Shown here: positions 1 to 9,198 of the stretch, one piece after another | Numbering within the stretch: position 1 is the stretch's first letter | Layout of the letters: each line of letters opens with the position of its first letter | Source: Paraburkholderia sp. ZP32-5 | GTDB taxonomy: Bacteria > Pseudomonadota > Gammaproteobacteria > Burkholderiales > Burkholderiaceae | DNA: 64,000 bases | Assembly (NCBI RefSeq): GCF_021390495.1 | Contig: NZ_JAJEJP010000002.1 | Coordinates: 1,984,001 to 2,048,000, forward strand | Direction: 5' to 3' | Notes under the pieces: model-generated | The model's input: only the letters and a program-made list of their open reading frames with translations | Databases searched by the model: none | Told to the model about the DNA's origin: nothing | Translations under genes and position numbers: made by a program

Positions 1-8
1 GCTGTCAT
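1..8 (-). CDS. Start of a minus-strand gene leaving the window (partial)
   Basis: On the minus strand an ATG at positions 8-6 is preceded, with 5 nt spacing, by a full GGAGG Shine-Dalgarno sequence at 18-14. Only the first codons (M-T-A) lie in the window, so nothing can be said about the product. An in-frame upstream ATG at 33-31 also exists but has no comparable ribosome site. The call rests on the SD/ATG arrangement alone. Confidence 0.35.
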
Positions 9-743
9 CGAAGCCTCCGGGATAGAACGACATGGCAGACGCGAACCGCACGGTTGACGGACGGGAGGCGCGTGCCTGTCTGGCGGATTAAGAAAACAGA
101 GTAGGACATTTTACGGCTCGCGCACACCTGCAACGCGAGCGGATTCCCACGCACATGTCATGCCCGGCCTCGCTGCCCGAGGCGATCTACGTGGTGCGAA
201 AACAGATGAATGCGCGATGCGCTCAGGTATCGACGATGCCGGTCGACTCACGACTCCGCATCGTTTACGTCGATTATTTTTTCGGCGCATGACGGACGCG
301 TGACGAGCGGATGCATCGGCGGATCGGCGCGATGCGCGGTCGAATTCGCGGTCGCTTTGTGGTCGAATCCGCGCAGTTCTTCTGCCGAACCGAATTGCTA
401 TAGAGACGCGCATTACTCCGACCTGATGCGCCGAGCAGTTCGACAGCGCCGCGCGAGGTTGACAGTTAGTTGCCTATGGATCCCCGCATTGAACAGAGTG
501 TTCACGGTGCACTGTCATGCACCCGTTATGCACGTATCCCTGCACGTTTACCCGGTCTCTGTAACAATCGCGGATGTTATTGCGTCGCGCCCAATCACCT
601 TTCGTATTGCCTTCACGTCTTGACGAAAGGACAACGCAGCGCGCGCATCCTTCCGAACACAACCCGCTGCTCACGCGCACCCGCCTCCGCTTTCCAACCA
701 GAGACCGGCCGCGCGCCGGCATGTATAACCGACGAGCCACGCC
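9..743. other. Intergenic region, about 735 bp, no supported gene
   Basis: Open frames here (for example 111-413 minus and 210-623 plus) give Arg/Ser-rich peptides with no recognisable domain and no good ribosome site. They overlap one another on both strands, as expected of chance frames in high-GC DNA. The region presumably holds the promoters of the leftward gene at the edge and of the rightward MFS gene, but no convincing promoter or operator was identified. Confidence 0.5.
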
Positions 744-2180
744 TTGTCCGATAAGCTCAGCCCTTCCGTCGACGGCCACGCGCCCGCCCTTCCGGCCAAC
801 GACAAAATGTCCGCCGCCAACCGCCGCGCGATGTTCGCGATCATGCTCGCGGTCACGCTCGCCACGCTCGATACCGCAATCGCCAACACCGCGCTGCCGA
901 CGATCGGCGCCGATCTGCACGCGACGCCCGCGGCGTCGGTCTGGATCATCAACGCCTACCAGCTCGCGATGGTCGCGACGCTGCTGCCGCTTGCCGCGCT
1001 CGGCGATATCGTCGGGCATCGGCGTATTTACGTCAGCGGCATCGCGCTATTCACGCTGAGTTCGCTCGGCTGCGCGATTGCACCGACGCTGCCGCTGCTC
1101 ACCATCGCGCGTATCGTGCAGGGCGTCGGCGGGGCCGCGATCATGAGCGTGAACGCCGCGCTGATCCGCCATCTGTATCCGCCGCATCGGCTCGGTCGTG
1201 GACTCGGCACCAATGCGCTGGTCGTCGGCGTTTCGTTCGCGATCGGACCGACGGTGGCTTCGCTGATCCTGTCGGTTGCGACGTGGCCGTGGCTATTCGC
1301 CGTCAACGTGCCGCTCGGCGTGCTCGCGCTGACGTTCGCGTTACCGGCTCTGCCGCATACCGCGCAAGGCAAGCATCAGCTCGACCCGATCGCGGCGGTG
1401 CTCAACATCGTGACGTTCGCCGCGCTGATCTTTGCGCTCGGCGAGGCGGCCCAGCGCGCACCGATGCAGATCGTGCTGAGCTCCGCGGCGCTCGCGCTCG
1501 TCTGCGGGCTGCTGCTGATTCGCCGCGAAGCAGGTCATCCCGCACCGATGCTGCCCGTCGATCTGTTCAGGCGGCCGGTGTTCGCGCTATCGGCGGTGAC
1601 GGCCATCTGCTCGTTCGCCGCCCAGGGGCTCGCGTTCGTGTCGCTGCCGTTCTATTTCGAAGACGTGCTGATGCGCAGTCAGGTCGAAACCGGCTTCCTG
1701 ATGACGCCGTGGTCCGCCGTGGTCGCGCTCGCCGCGCCACTCGCGGGCCGTCTGTCCGATCGCTATCCACCGGGTCTGCTCGGCGCGATCGGGCTCGCGA
1801 TACTGTCGGCGGGGATGGCCTCGCTCGCGCTATTGCCCGCGCATCCTGACGTGCTCGACATCAGCATCCGCATGGCGATTTGCGGCGCGGGCTTCGGCTT
1901 CTTCCAGTCGCCGAATCTGAAGGCGATCATGGCAAGCGCACCGCCGGAGCGCAGCGGCGGCGCGAGCGGCACCATCGCGACTTCACGGCTGCTCGGACAG
2001 ACCACCGGCGCGGCGCTCGTCGCATTGTGCTTCGGGATTGCCGGCCGGCAGCATGGGCCGATGCTGGCACTCGGGCTCGGTGCGTTCTTCGCCGGCGCGG
2101 CGAGTCTCGCAAGCGGATTGCGGTTGTTCGCGCCATCGCATCGCGCCGCGGGTGGGCAAACGAAAACAGCGGCGAAGTAA
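744..2180 (+). CDS. MFS drug:H+ antiporter, DHA2 (EmrB/QacA) type
   Basis: A 478-residue inner-membrane transporter with the usual length and hydrophobic pattern of 14-helix DHA2 efflux pumps. Visible signatures are the TM1 block LDTAIANTALPTI (DHA2 motif with its Asp) and the loop 2-3 motif A GDIVGHRR. The motif C region reads GPTVAS, so the usual paired glycines are missing. It probably exports a hydrophobic or cationic compound by proton exchange; the substrate cannot be read from sequence. The frame opens at TTG 744 without a clear SD. An in-frame ATG at 807, just before the first helix, is an equally good start and would remove 21 residues. It stands alone, with no adjacent regulator or membrane-fusion partner. 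Confidence 0.85.
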   Translation: MSDKLSPSVDGHAPALPANDKMSAANRRAMFAIMLAVTLATLDTAIANTALPTIGADLHATPAASVWIINAYQLAMVATLLPLAALGDIVGHRRIYVSGIALFTLSSLGCAIAPTLPLLTIARIVQGVGGAAIMSVNAALIRHLYPPHRLGRGLGTNALVVGVSFAIGPTVASLILSVATWPWLFAVNVPLGVLALTFALPALPHTAQGKHQLDPIAAVLNIVTFAALIFALGEAAQRAPMQIVLSSAALALVCGLLLIRREAGHPAPMLPVDLFRRPVFALSAVTAICSFAAQGLAFVSLPFYFEDVLMRSQVETGFLMTPWSAVVALAAPLAGRLSDRYPPGLLGAIGLAILSAGMASLALLPAHPDVLDISIRMAICGAGFGFFQSPNLKAIMASAPPERSGGASGTIATSRLLGQTTGAALVALCFGIAGRQHGPMLALGLGAFFAGAASLASGLRLFAPSHRAAGGQTKTAAK

Positions 2181-2352
2181 CGCGGCGGGAACGGTGGGAA
2201 TAGAAAGAAACGGAACGAAGCGAAAACAACGCTCCGTCGAAAGAGTCCGCTTGAAGCAGCGGGCAGGCAGGTGCAGAGAGCGGGACTGAAGCAGAAGTCA
2301 GGCAGAAGCACGAGGCGGCAATCGTACCCGCCGCCTCATGCGAAACCAATCC

Positions 2353-2388
2353 AACACAAGCAACACAAGCAACACAAGCAACACAATC
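2353..2388. repeat. Four tandem copies of a 9-bp unit AACACAAGC
   Basis: AACACAAGC occurs three times without interruption (2353, 2362, 2371), followed by a fourth copy with one change (AACACAATC, 2380). It lies in the convergent gap between the MFS gene and ltaE, ending just past the ltaE stop. It is a slippage-prone microrepeat with no evident function. Confidence 0.85.
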
Positions 2389-2394
2389 AGCACA

Positions 2395-3402
2395 TCAGCG
2401 CGCGGCGAAATACCCCTTCACCGCCGCGACGAACGTGTCGATATCAGCGCGCGACACGTCCTTATGCGTGACGAAGCGCGACGCGTACAGCATCTGCGTG
2501 AGGATGCCGCGCTCCTTGAGCCACGCTTCGAGCGGCCCGCAATGCTGCTGCGGAAACTGCGCGAACACCATGTTGGTCGCGACCGACTGCACCTTCACCT
2601 GATCGATCGTCTCCAGACCGGCGGCCAGATGCGCGGCATTCGCGTGGTCGTCGGCAAGGCGTTCGACGTTGTGATCGAGCGCGTACAAACAGGCTGCCGC
2701 CAGCACGCCGGCCTGGCGCATGCCGCCGCCGAGCACCTTGCGCCAGCGGTGCGCAACGTCGATCAGCGCGCGGCTGCCGACCAGCACCGAGCCGACCGGC
2801 GCGCCGAGACCCTTCGAAAAGCAGATCGACACCGAATCGAACGGGCCGGCGAGCGCCGCAACCGGCTTGCCCGACGCAACCGCCGCGTTGAACACGCGCG
2901 CGCCGTCGAGGTGAACCGACAGACCGCGCTCGCGCGCGAGTTGCGTCGCCTCGTCGACATAGCCGGCCGGCAGCACCTTGCCGCCGATCGTGTTTTCCAG
3001 CGCCAGCAGACGTGTGCGGGCGAAGTGATCGTCGAGCGGCTTGATCGCGGCGGCGATCTTTTCGAGCGGGATCGAGCCGTCGGCGGCATTTTCGAGCGGC
3101 TGCGGCTGGATGCTGCCGAGCACCGCGGCGCCGCCGCCCTCGTATTTGTACGTGTGCGCGAGCTGGCCGACGATATATTCGTCGCCGCGCGCGCAGTGCG
3201 CCATCAATGCGGCGAGATTGCTTTGCGTGCCGCTCGGGAAGAACAGCCCCGCTTCCTTGCCGGCGCGCTCGGCCATCGTCGTCTGCAGACGCAGTACGGT
3301 GGGGTCGTCGCCCCAGACGTCGTCGCCGACTTCGGCCGCCGACATCGCCGCGAGCATCGGCGGAGTCGGACGGGTTACGGTATCGCTGCGCAAATCGATC
3401 AT
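2395..3402 (-). CDS. ltaE: Low-specificity L-threonine aldolase
   Basis: A 335-residue PLP enzyme of fold type I that cleaves L-threonine or L-allo-threonine to glycine and acetaldehyde in the cytosol. The N-terminus IDLRSDTVTRPT and the block FSKGLGAPVG are family hallmarks; the PLP lysine is Lys197 with the start used here. The Asp that pairs with the pyridine nitrogen is in HLDGARVFN near residue 166. The start at 3402 is chosen because AAGGA lies 7 nt upstream. The frame extends 31 codons further upstream but that segment is Arg-rich and unlike the family. No operon partner; the MFS gene converges on it. Confidence 0.93.
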   Translation of the reverse strand: MIDLRSDTVTRPTPPMLAAMSAAEVGDDVWGDDPTVLRLQTTMAERAGKEAGLFFPSGTQSNLAALMAHCARGDEYIVGQLAHTYKYEGGGAAVLGSIQPQPLENAADGSIPLEKIAAAIKPLDDHFARTRLLALENTIGGKVLPAGYVDEATQLARERGLSVHLDGARVFNAAVASGKPVAALAGPFDSVSICFSKGLGAPVGSVLVGSRALIDVAHRWRKVLGGGMRQAGVLAAACLYALDHNVERLADDHANAAHLAAGLETIDQVKVQSVATNMVFAQFPQQHCGPLEAWLKERGILTQMLYASRFVTHKDVSRADIDTFVAAVKGYFAAR

Positions 3403-3578
3403 TGTGGGTCCTTGTGCATCCATGAATGACAGCCTACGGCAGCCGGCCGCGCGTGCGTTCCTCGTGGAAAGCACACGCGGCGGCGAACAAGCCACACAGT
3501 GTATTCAATTAAAGCGGCGCTGAAAATCGGCGCATCCCCGAACAGAGCGCCGCGCGCGCCATGAACGACGGACGGTGA

Positions 3579-4358
3579 TTAGCCGCCCGGCTTCGGCAAC
3601 CACTGCAGCGGGTCGACCGGCTGGCCGTTCTGACGCACCTCGAACTGGATCGACGCGACGCCGCGGCTATCGACGCCGACTTCGCCGATCGTCTGCCCTT
3701 GCGCGACCGCATCGCCTTCCTTGACGAGCAACTGGCTGTTCTGGCCATACGCGGTGATCAGCGAGTCATTGTGCTTGATGATGATCAGCGGGCCATACGC
3801 TTCGATACCGGTGCCCGCGTACACCACCCGGCCGGTGGCCGCGGCCTTTACCGGATCGCCGGGCTGGCCGCCGATCACGATGCCGTTCGACTTGCCCTGC
3901 GCGAACTTTTTGAGGATCGGGCCGCGCAATGGCCATTGCAGCACGCCTTGCTGCGGAACCGCCGCCGTCGGCGCGCCCGGCACGGCGCCTGGCGCGGCAC
4001 CCGGCGCCGCCGGCGCGACAGCAACAGGCGGGGTGACGATGCTGCCCGAAGCGATCGGCGGCGACACCCGCAGCACCTGGCCCGCCGCAAGCGGCGCGTT
4101 GACCGCGAGACCGTTCCATGCGGCGAGGTCCTGCGGCGTGCGGCCATACGCCGACGCGATGCCGGCAAGCGTGTCGCCCGGATTCACGCGGTAGAAGCCG
4201 GCCGGCACGGAGACCGTCGACAGGCTCGTCGCGTTGGGCGGCGCGTTGTTGTAGAACGGCGTGCTCTCCCACGGCATCGTCGTGCAGCCAGCGACCAGCG
4301 CGCCGAGCGCCGCCGCCGTCAGCAGGCGGATCCCCGTCAGTTGCCATTGTTCTGTCAT
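3579..4358 (-). CDS. NlpD-like LysM/M23 lipoprotein, apparently non-catalytic
   Basis: A 259-residue envelope lipoprotein. A signal peptide ends in the lipobox LVAGC (Cys25). A LysM domain follows (about residues 53-96, YRVNPGDTLAGIAS), then a Pro/Ala-rich linker, then an M23 (LytM) domain (about 140-255). The metal ligands expected of active M23 enzymes are absent: the first His position reads NGIVIGG, the middle Y-x-H reads AYGQN, and the HxH motif reads IQFE. That pattern matches amidase activators such as NlpD/EnvC, which bind peptidoglycan and switch on cell-division amidases instead of cutting. ATG 4358 has AGGA 7 nt upstream; the longer frame to 4409 is rejected. A canonical nlpD beside pcm/rpoS is probably elsewhere, so this may be a paralog. 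Confidence 0.85.
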   Translation of the reverse strand: MTEQWQLTGIRLLTAAALGALVAGCTTMPWESTPFYNNAPPNATSLSTVSVPAGFYRVNPGDTLAGIASAYGRTPQDLAAWNGLAVNAPLAAGQVLRVSPPIASGSIVTPPVAVAPAAPGAAPGAVPGAPTAAVPQQGVLQWPLRGPILKKFAQGKSNGIVIGGQPGDPVKAAATGRVVYAGTGIEAYGPLIIIKHNDSLITAYGQNSQLLVKEGDAVAQGQTIGEVGVDSRGVASIQFEVRQNGQPVDPLQWLPKPGG

Positions 4359-4544
4359 GTGATTTTCCTCGACGTATTTCCCGATCGGATTAAATCGTTG
4401 CGCAAGCATTTAACGTGCCGCCGTACTGCCGTGCATTGATGCGCGGCCGACGCGGCTATCGCGACAGGCGCTGCGGAGCCTGTCTATTATGCGCGACGGC
4501 CACGGGGGCGCCGCCGCGCGGGCGCCGTCAAATTGCCGTGTTCT

Positions 4545-4856
4545 TCAGACGCTGCCCTGCGTTTCGACGACCAGCACGCGCGCCACGCCGAGCGGATGGG
4601 CGACATGCTCGGTGCCCACCGACGCGTAGAACACGTCGCCGGTTTCGAGCACCGTCGAGCGTTCGACGCCGTCTTCGCGATAGCGCATCTCGACCCGGCC
4701 GTCGAGCACGGCGAACACTTCCTCGCCGTCGTTGACGTGCCACTTGTACGGCTGGTCGGTCCAGTGCAGACGCGTGGTGATGCCGTTCATGCTGGCGATG
4801 TCGAGCGCGCCCCATGGACGCGTCGCGGTAAAGTCCCTGCTGCGGATGATCTTCAT
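4545..4856 (-). CDS. Small single-domain cupin protein
   Basis: A 103-residue protein that is a single cupin barrel. Cupin motif 1 can be seen as WHVNDGEEVFAVLDGRVEMRY and motif 2 as GDVFYASVGTEHVAHPLG, supplying the His and Glu residues that usually bind a metal. Short cupins of this kind act as isomerases, dioxygenases or sugar- or ligand-binding proteins, and no substrate can be assigned. It stands alone on the minus strand; the start at 4856 is the first ATG and has only a weak ribosome site. Confidence 0.8.
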   Translation of the reverse strand: MKIIRSRDFTATRPWGALDIASMNGITTRLHWTDQPYKWHVNDGEEVFAVLDGRVEMRYREDGVERSTVLETGDVFYASVGTEHVAHPLGVARVLVVETQGSV

Positions 4857-5100
4857 GGTCGATGAGCGGTGGGCAGTCGCACGGACCGCGCGGCATGGTC
4901 CGCCCGGGCTCCGGCGGCGCTTGCGCGGCTGGCCCTCATTATAGGTCTGACGGCTCGCCGGCCCCCATTAACGCACCCGCAGCGCACCCGCGCGCAGCGA
5001 TTCGTCCGATTATTGAAACCCTTAGGTCGTCGCCTATACTCACTCAAGCCGCGTGGCACACCCTGTACGACAAGCGTCTGGATTCTGGGAGGAGTCGAGG

Positions 5101-5421
5101 ATGAACAAAGCCACCTTTCTGGCCGTGCAACTCAACGTCGACGATGTAGCGGCGTCCCCCGGCCTCGTCGAGTTGCTGAACACCCACCTGGTTTTTGCCG
5201 CCGATGTTGCCGAAGCCGCCGATGCGCTGGTGCAACTCGCGAGCATCGCGGGACTGGCGAGCGGCGTCGAAGCGAGTGTCGAGCTTCCCGCCGTGGCGAT
5301 AGAGCGGCTGCGCGAGGCGCTCGATAATCTGAGCGGCTACGACGAATCCTGGCTGCTGGCGCTCGAACCGAGCCGCGCGCTGTTCGACGAGATCGGCCGC
5401 CGACATCGCACGTTGCATTGA
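5101..5421 (+). CDS. Conserved-looking hypothetical protein, 106 aa
   Basis: Not recognised. The product is 106 residues, soluble, rich in Ala, Leu, Val and acidic residues, with alternating helical segments, no cysteine and no signal peptide or membrane segment. The start at 5101 is well supported by GGGAGGAG 6-7 nt upstream; 16 upstream in-frame codons are rejected. A strong intrinsic terminator follows at 5481-5514, so it looks like a complete monocistronic unit. Confidence 0.75.
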   Translation: MNKATFLAVQLNVDDVAASPGLVELLNTHLVFAADVAEAADALVQLASIAGLASGVEASVELPAVAIERLREALDNLSGYDESWLLALEPSRALFDEIGRRHRTLH

Positions 5422-5480
5422 GCGGCGCACGGCGAACAGACCGCTCAAGCCACACAGTAAACAACAGGCCGTAAACGACA

Positions 5481-5514
5481 AAACGCCATCCGATCAAACC
5501 GGATGGCGTTTTTT
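5481..5514 (+). terminator. Intrinsic terminator after the 106-aa gene
   Basis: AACGCCATCCG pairs perfectly with CGGATGGCGTT across a 7-nt loop and is followed by TTTTTT. It ends transcription from the plus-strand gene at 5101-5421 and faces the minus-strand DUF4148 gene. Confidence 0.9.
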
Positions 5515-5632
5515 CTTGCCCGCCGCCTTCGCGCTGTTCCGCGAGGCGGCGTCTACATCAGACTACGTACAAACTTTGCTGCAACTCGTATCGGCGCTTC
5601 GTTACGGCTTACTAGCGGCTTAGTTACCGAAA

Positions 5633-5968
5633 TTAGTTGCCGAAATACACCGAGTTACGGTCCGACTTGGCCGGGCTCGCTGCATGGCCAGCTTGCGACG
5701 TGCTGACAGCCGGTGCGCCGTAGCCGCTGGTGTTCGCCGTGTTGGCTGCGAGTGCCGTGTCGTTTTGTGCCTGGACGCGAGCTTCGGCAGCCTGGATGTC
5801 CGTCGGGTAGTCGAGGTCGCTGGCGATCGGGTTGTAGCCGGCCTTTTCCAGTTGAACCAGTTGCGCACGGACTTCAGCGCGGGTAACCGGCTGGTTCGTT
5901 TGAGCGAACGAAGCAACAGGAGCAGCAAGGGCGGCGGCGATAGCAACTGCGGAAATCAGGGTCTTCAT
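5633..5968 (-). CDS. Secreted DUF4148 family protein
   Basis: A 111-residue exported protein. A typical Sec signal peptide (Lys3, then an Ala/Val/Ile core, cleavage after SFA near residue 22) is followed by the DUF4148 core, recognisable from TRAEVRAQLVQLEKAGYNP and a following Ala/Gln/Asn-rich tail. The family is abundant in Burkholderiales, usually as short periplasmic or secreted proteins without known activity, and is often strongly expressed and stress-responsive. The start at 5968 is fixed by GGAGG 6 nt upstream; the extended frame to 6028 is rejected. It is monocistronic. Confidence 0.9.
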   Translation of the reverse strand: MKTLISAVAIAAALAAPVASFAQTNQPVTRAEVRAQLVQLEKAGYNPIASDLDYPTDIQAAEARVQAQNDTALAANTANTSGYGAPAVSTSQAGHAASPAKSDRNSVYFGN

Positions 5969-6227
5969 GATTAACCTCCAAGAACTTGTTTGTGGTGCAT
6001 CAGGGTTTTCCCTAACGCTTGATCGCAAGTTTAGGAGGGTTGCGGACTAGGGAAAACCCCTAAATCAACGAAAGTCTATTTTCGTTTCCGCAATAATCGC
6101 CGTGCGTTCTTTACAAAAGCCTGAAACAACATCGATCCTGACAATAATCTTACGGATCGCAAGACTAGGGCATCGGGCTCATCCGGCGCGCATTTCGATC
6201 ACGCGCGCCGGATCGCTAGTCAGCCAT

Positions 6228-7637
6228 TCAGCCCCAGTGCGCGTGGAAGCTGCCCGGCTTGTCGATGCGCTCGAACGTATGCGCGCCGAAGAAGTCGCGC
6301 TGCGCCTGCACGAGGTTCGCGGGCAGACGCTCCGAGCGATACGCGTCGAAATACGCGATCGCCGACGCAAAAGCCGGCACCGGCACGCCCGCATTGACCG
6401 CCGCCACCACGACTTCGCGCAACGCAGCCTGATAGTTCTTCGCGATGTCGTGGAAGTACGGATCGAGCAGCAGGTTCGCGAGCGCCTTGTCCTTCGCGTA
6501 GGCGTCGGTGATCTTCTGCAGGAAGCGCGCGCGGATGATGCAGCCCGCGCGGAAAATCTTCGCGATCGTGCCGAAGTCGAGATCCCACTTGTACTCTTCC
6601 GATGCCGCGCGCAGTTGCGCGAAGCCCTGCGCGTACGAGATCACCTTGCTGAAGTACAGCGCGCGGCGCACCGATTCGATGAACGCATCGCGCGCGCCAC
6701 TGAGCGGCTTCGCCTGCGGCCCTTCGAGCACCTTGCTCGCGGCCACTCGCTGATCCTTCAGCGACGACAGCACGCGCGCAAACACCGCTTCGGTGATCAG
6801 CGGCAGCGGCGCGCCAAGATCGAGCGCGTTCTGGCTGGTCCACTTGCCGGTGCCCTTCTGCGCGGCGCGGTCGAGAATCACGTCGACCAGATCCTTGCCG
6901 GTCTCGTCGTCCTTCTTGCCGAAGATCTTCGACGTGATTTCGATCAGATAGCTGTCGAGCTCGCCCTGATTCCACTCGGTATAGACCTTGCCGAGTTCTT
7001 CGTTCGACAGGCCGACCACCTGCTTGAGCACCGCATAGCTCTCGGCGATCAGCTGCATATCGCCGTATTCGATGCCGTTATGCACCATCTTCACGAAGTG
7101 GCCGGCGCCGTCCGGTCCCATGTACGCGACGCATGGCTCGCCGTCCGGCGCCTTCGCGGCGATTTCGGTGAGGATCGGTGCAACGAGGTCGTAGGCATCG
7201 CGCTGGCCGCCCGGCATGATCGACGGGCCTTTCAACGCGCCTTCCTCGCCGCCCGACACGCCCGTGCCGATGAAGTGCAGGCCCGCCTTCGCGAGTTCCT
7301 GGTTGCGGCGGATCGTATCGGTGAAATGCGTGTTGCCACCGTCGATCAGGATGTCGCCCGCTTCGAGCAGCGGCTTCAGCGACGCGATCGTCGCATCGGT
7401 CGGCGCGCCGGCCTTGACCATCAGCAGAATGCGGCGCGGCTTTTCGAGCGAGTCGACGAACTCTTCCAGCGTGAAGGCCGGCACCAGTTTCTTGTCCGGA
7501 AATTCGGCGATGAGTTCGTCGGTTTTCTCGCGGCTACGGTTGTAGACCGATACCGCGTGGCCGCGGCTTTCGATGTTGAGCGCCAGATTGCGGCCCATGA
7601 CCGCTAGCCCCACCACGCCGATTGCCTGTTTGCCCAT
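6228..7637 (-). CDS. gnd: 6-phosphogluconate dehydrogenase, decarboxylating
   Basis: A 469-residue cytosolic enzyme of the oxidative pentose phosphate pathway that converts 6-phosphogluconate to ribulose 5-phosphate and CO2 with NADP+. The N-terminal Rossmann domain shows [15 protein letters not shown], followed by NRSREKT. The substrate block [20 protein letters not shown] and the catalytic Lys/His region [17 protein letters not shown] are intact. The C-terminal helical tail ends [12 protein letters not shown]. The length is that of the long (E. coli-like) form. Start 7637 has GGAG 7 nt upstream; the extension to 7685 is not used. No zwf or edd neighbour is present in the window. Confidence 0.96.
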   Translation of the reverse strand: MGKQAIGVVGLAVMGRNLALNIESRGHAVSVYNRSREKTDELIAEFPDKKLVPAFTLEEFVDSLEKPRRILLMVKAGAPTDATIASLKPLLEAGDILIDGGNTHFTDTIRRNQELAKAGLHFIGTGVSGGEEGALKGPSIMPGGQRDAYDLVAPILTEIAAKAPDGEPCVAYMGPDGAGHFVKMVHNGIEYGDMQLIAESYAVLKQVVGLSNEELGKVYTEWNQGELDSYLIEITSKIFGKKDDETGKDLVDVILDRAAQKGTGKWTSQNALDLGAPLPLITEAVFARVLSSLKDQRVAASKVLEGPQAKPLSGARDAFIESVRRALYFSKVISYAQGFAQLRAASEEYKWDLDFGTIAKIFRAGCIIRARFLQKITDAYAKDKALANLLLDPYFHDIAKNYQAALREVVVAAVNAGVPVPAFASAIAYFDAYRSERLPANLVQAQRDFFGAHTFERIDKPGSFHAHWG

Positions 7638-7882
7638 GTGAATTCTCCAGAGTCGAATGAATGTCGTGACGCCGCGTCGCGCCAAACGCCGGCGCGGCGT
7701 CGAGGGTGAAAGGATAAAAGAAATGCACGCTTACCGCTTGGCGGCGGGCAGTGAGCGCGGGTGTTTTGGCGGTTCCGCGGCATCTGCCCATGCGTCTTTG
7801 CCTGTGCGTCTTTGCTTATGCACCTGTCCCACGCGCGCATCAACGAAAACGCACGCCGTTGGACCTACACGTTACCCACGTA

Positions 7883-8494
7883 TCAACTTGCTGCTCGCTT
7901 GCTGAACACCAGACTGAAATTGTTCGCCGGCATCGCCACGACTTTTTCGCACGCGAGCCCCGCCGCCTCACCGAGCGCGACGACGGCCTCCATATCGCGC
8001 ACGCCCCACTCGGGATCGCGGCTCTTCAGCCATTGATCGAACGCTTCGTTGCTCGGCGCCGTGTGCGCGCCGCCGCGTTTATACGGACCGTACAGATACA
8101 GCACGCCGCCATCGACGAGCCGCCGCCCCACTCCATCGAACAGCGCCTGCGATGCGCTCCACGGCGAGATATGGATCATGTTGATGCACACCACCGCGTC
8201 GAGCGTATCGACGCCCCAGTCCGGCTGATGGACATCGAGCGCGAGCGGCGCGCGCAGGTTCGGCAGTCCCGCCTGCGCGCTCCACGCGGCAATCGATGCG
8301 CGCGCATCGGCGTCGGTATCGCTCGGTTGCCAGTCCAGCTTGGGCAGTGCGCCGGCGAACCATACCGAGTGCTCGCCGGTGCCGCTCGCGATTTCAAGCA
8401 CGCGGCCGCGAGGCGGCAGCGCGTCGCGCAACACCGCGAGGATCGGTTCGCGATTGCGTTCGGCGGAAGGCGAATGTTGCCGGGCGTCGGTCAT
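7883..8494 (-). CDS. DUF938 family SAM-dependent methyltransferase
   Basis: A 203-residue class I methyltransferase. Motif I is VLEIASGTGEHSVWFA (residues about 32-47), followed by an acidic motif II region QPSDTDADA and the conserved block INMIHISPWSA typical of DUF938. The C-terminal segment PANNFSLVFSKR is also family-specific. The methyl acceptor is unknown. It lies in a minus-strand run with the PPOX protein and the SIR2 gene, but with 32-55 bp gaps, so co-transcription is possible and unproven. Confidence 0.85.
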   Translation of the reverse strand: MTDARQHSPSAERNREPILAVLRDALPPRGRVLEIASGTGEHSVWFAGALPKLDWQPSDTDADARASIAAWSAQAGLPNLRAPLALDVHQPDWGVDTLDAVVCINMIHISPWSASQALFDGVGRRLVDGGVLYLYGPYKRGGAHTAPSNEAFDQWLKSRDPEWGVRDMEAVVALGEAAGLACEKVVAMPANNFSLVFSKRAAS

Positions 8495-8526
8495 GGTCGG
8501 TTCGGTGATTTTCGGTGATCAGTCAG

Positions 8527-9144
8527 TTAGTACAAGGTTGCCCGCACGCGCGCAGGCAGATCGCGGTCGTAGGCGGCGGCATCGAACTCTTCGCCGTCGC
8601 CGGCGGCCATGATGCGCCGCAAAATCTCGCCCGTGCTCGGCAGTTGCGTGCGTTCGATCTGACGCGCCGGGTCCCACAGCTTCGAACGCACGATCGCCTT
8701 CGAGCAGTGGAAGTACACCGCGTCGACGTCGATCAGCAGCACGGTGCGCGGCAGTTTACCGTCGACGGCGAAACTGTCCAGCAGCGCGGGCTCGTCCGAG
8801 ATCCGGCCACGGCCGTTCACGCGCAAGGTTTCGCCGACGCCCGGCACGACGAACAGCAGCGCGAGCCGCGGATCGACGATGATGTTGCGCAAGCTGTCGA
8901 GCCGGTTGTTGCCCGGACGGTCCGGCAGCGCGAGCGTGCGTTCGTCGACGCAGCGCACGAACCCCGGCACATCGCCGCGCGGCGAACAGTCGAGGCCCTC
9001 CGGGCCGCTCGTCGCGAGCACCACGAACGGCGCCGCCTCGATAAACGCGCGGTAGTCCTCGTTCACATACGGGATCTCCTTGCGCAGCGCGCGCTCGCCG
9101 GGCTCGCCGTACAGGGCTTCGAGTTGTTCGATCGTCGTCAGCAT
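8527..9144 (-). CDS. Pyridoxamine 5'-phosphate oxidase-family flavoprotein
   Basis: A 205-residue split-barrel protein expected to bind FMN or F420-like flavin. Visible PPOX features are FVVLATSGPEGLDCSPRGD near the N-terminus, the strand LPDRPGNNRLDSLRNII, and VNGRGRISDEP in the middle. This pattern is that of the MSMEG_1061-like subgroup of the superfamily and not of PdxH, so a role in vitamin B6 synthesis is unlikely. The substrate is unknown. The start at 9144 is the first ATG; 32 bp separate its stop from the start of the DUF938 gene downstream. Confidence 0.8.
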   Translation of the reverse strand: MLTTIEQLEALYGEPGERALRKEIPYVNEDYRAFIEAAPFVVLATSGPEGLDCSPRGDVPGFVRCVDERTLALPDRPGNNRLDSLRNIIVDPRLALLFVVPGVGETLRVNGRGRISDEPALLDSFAVDGKLPRTVLLIDVDAVYFHCSKAIVRSKLWDPARQIERTQLPSTGEILRRIMAAGDGEEFDAAAYDRDLPARVRATLY

Positions 9145-9198
9145 GGGGCCTGCCTGAAAGAAAGTTGCAATTGAAGCGTTGCAATTCGTGCGGGCCGC

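Noticed and set aside
210-623. Possible gene at the left side
   Set aside because: No recognisable product, no SD, and overlapped by frames on both strands; treated as intergenic.
2353-2388. CRISPR-like array
   Set aside because: The 9-bp units are directly adjacent without spacers; simple tandem repeat.
6102-7607. 501-codon plus-strand frame over gnd
   Set aside because: Antisense to gnd; composition is typical of a shadow frame.
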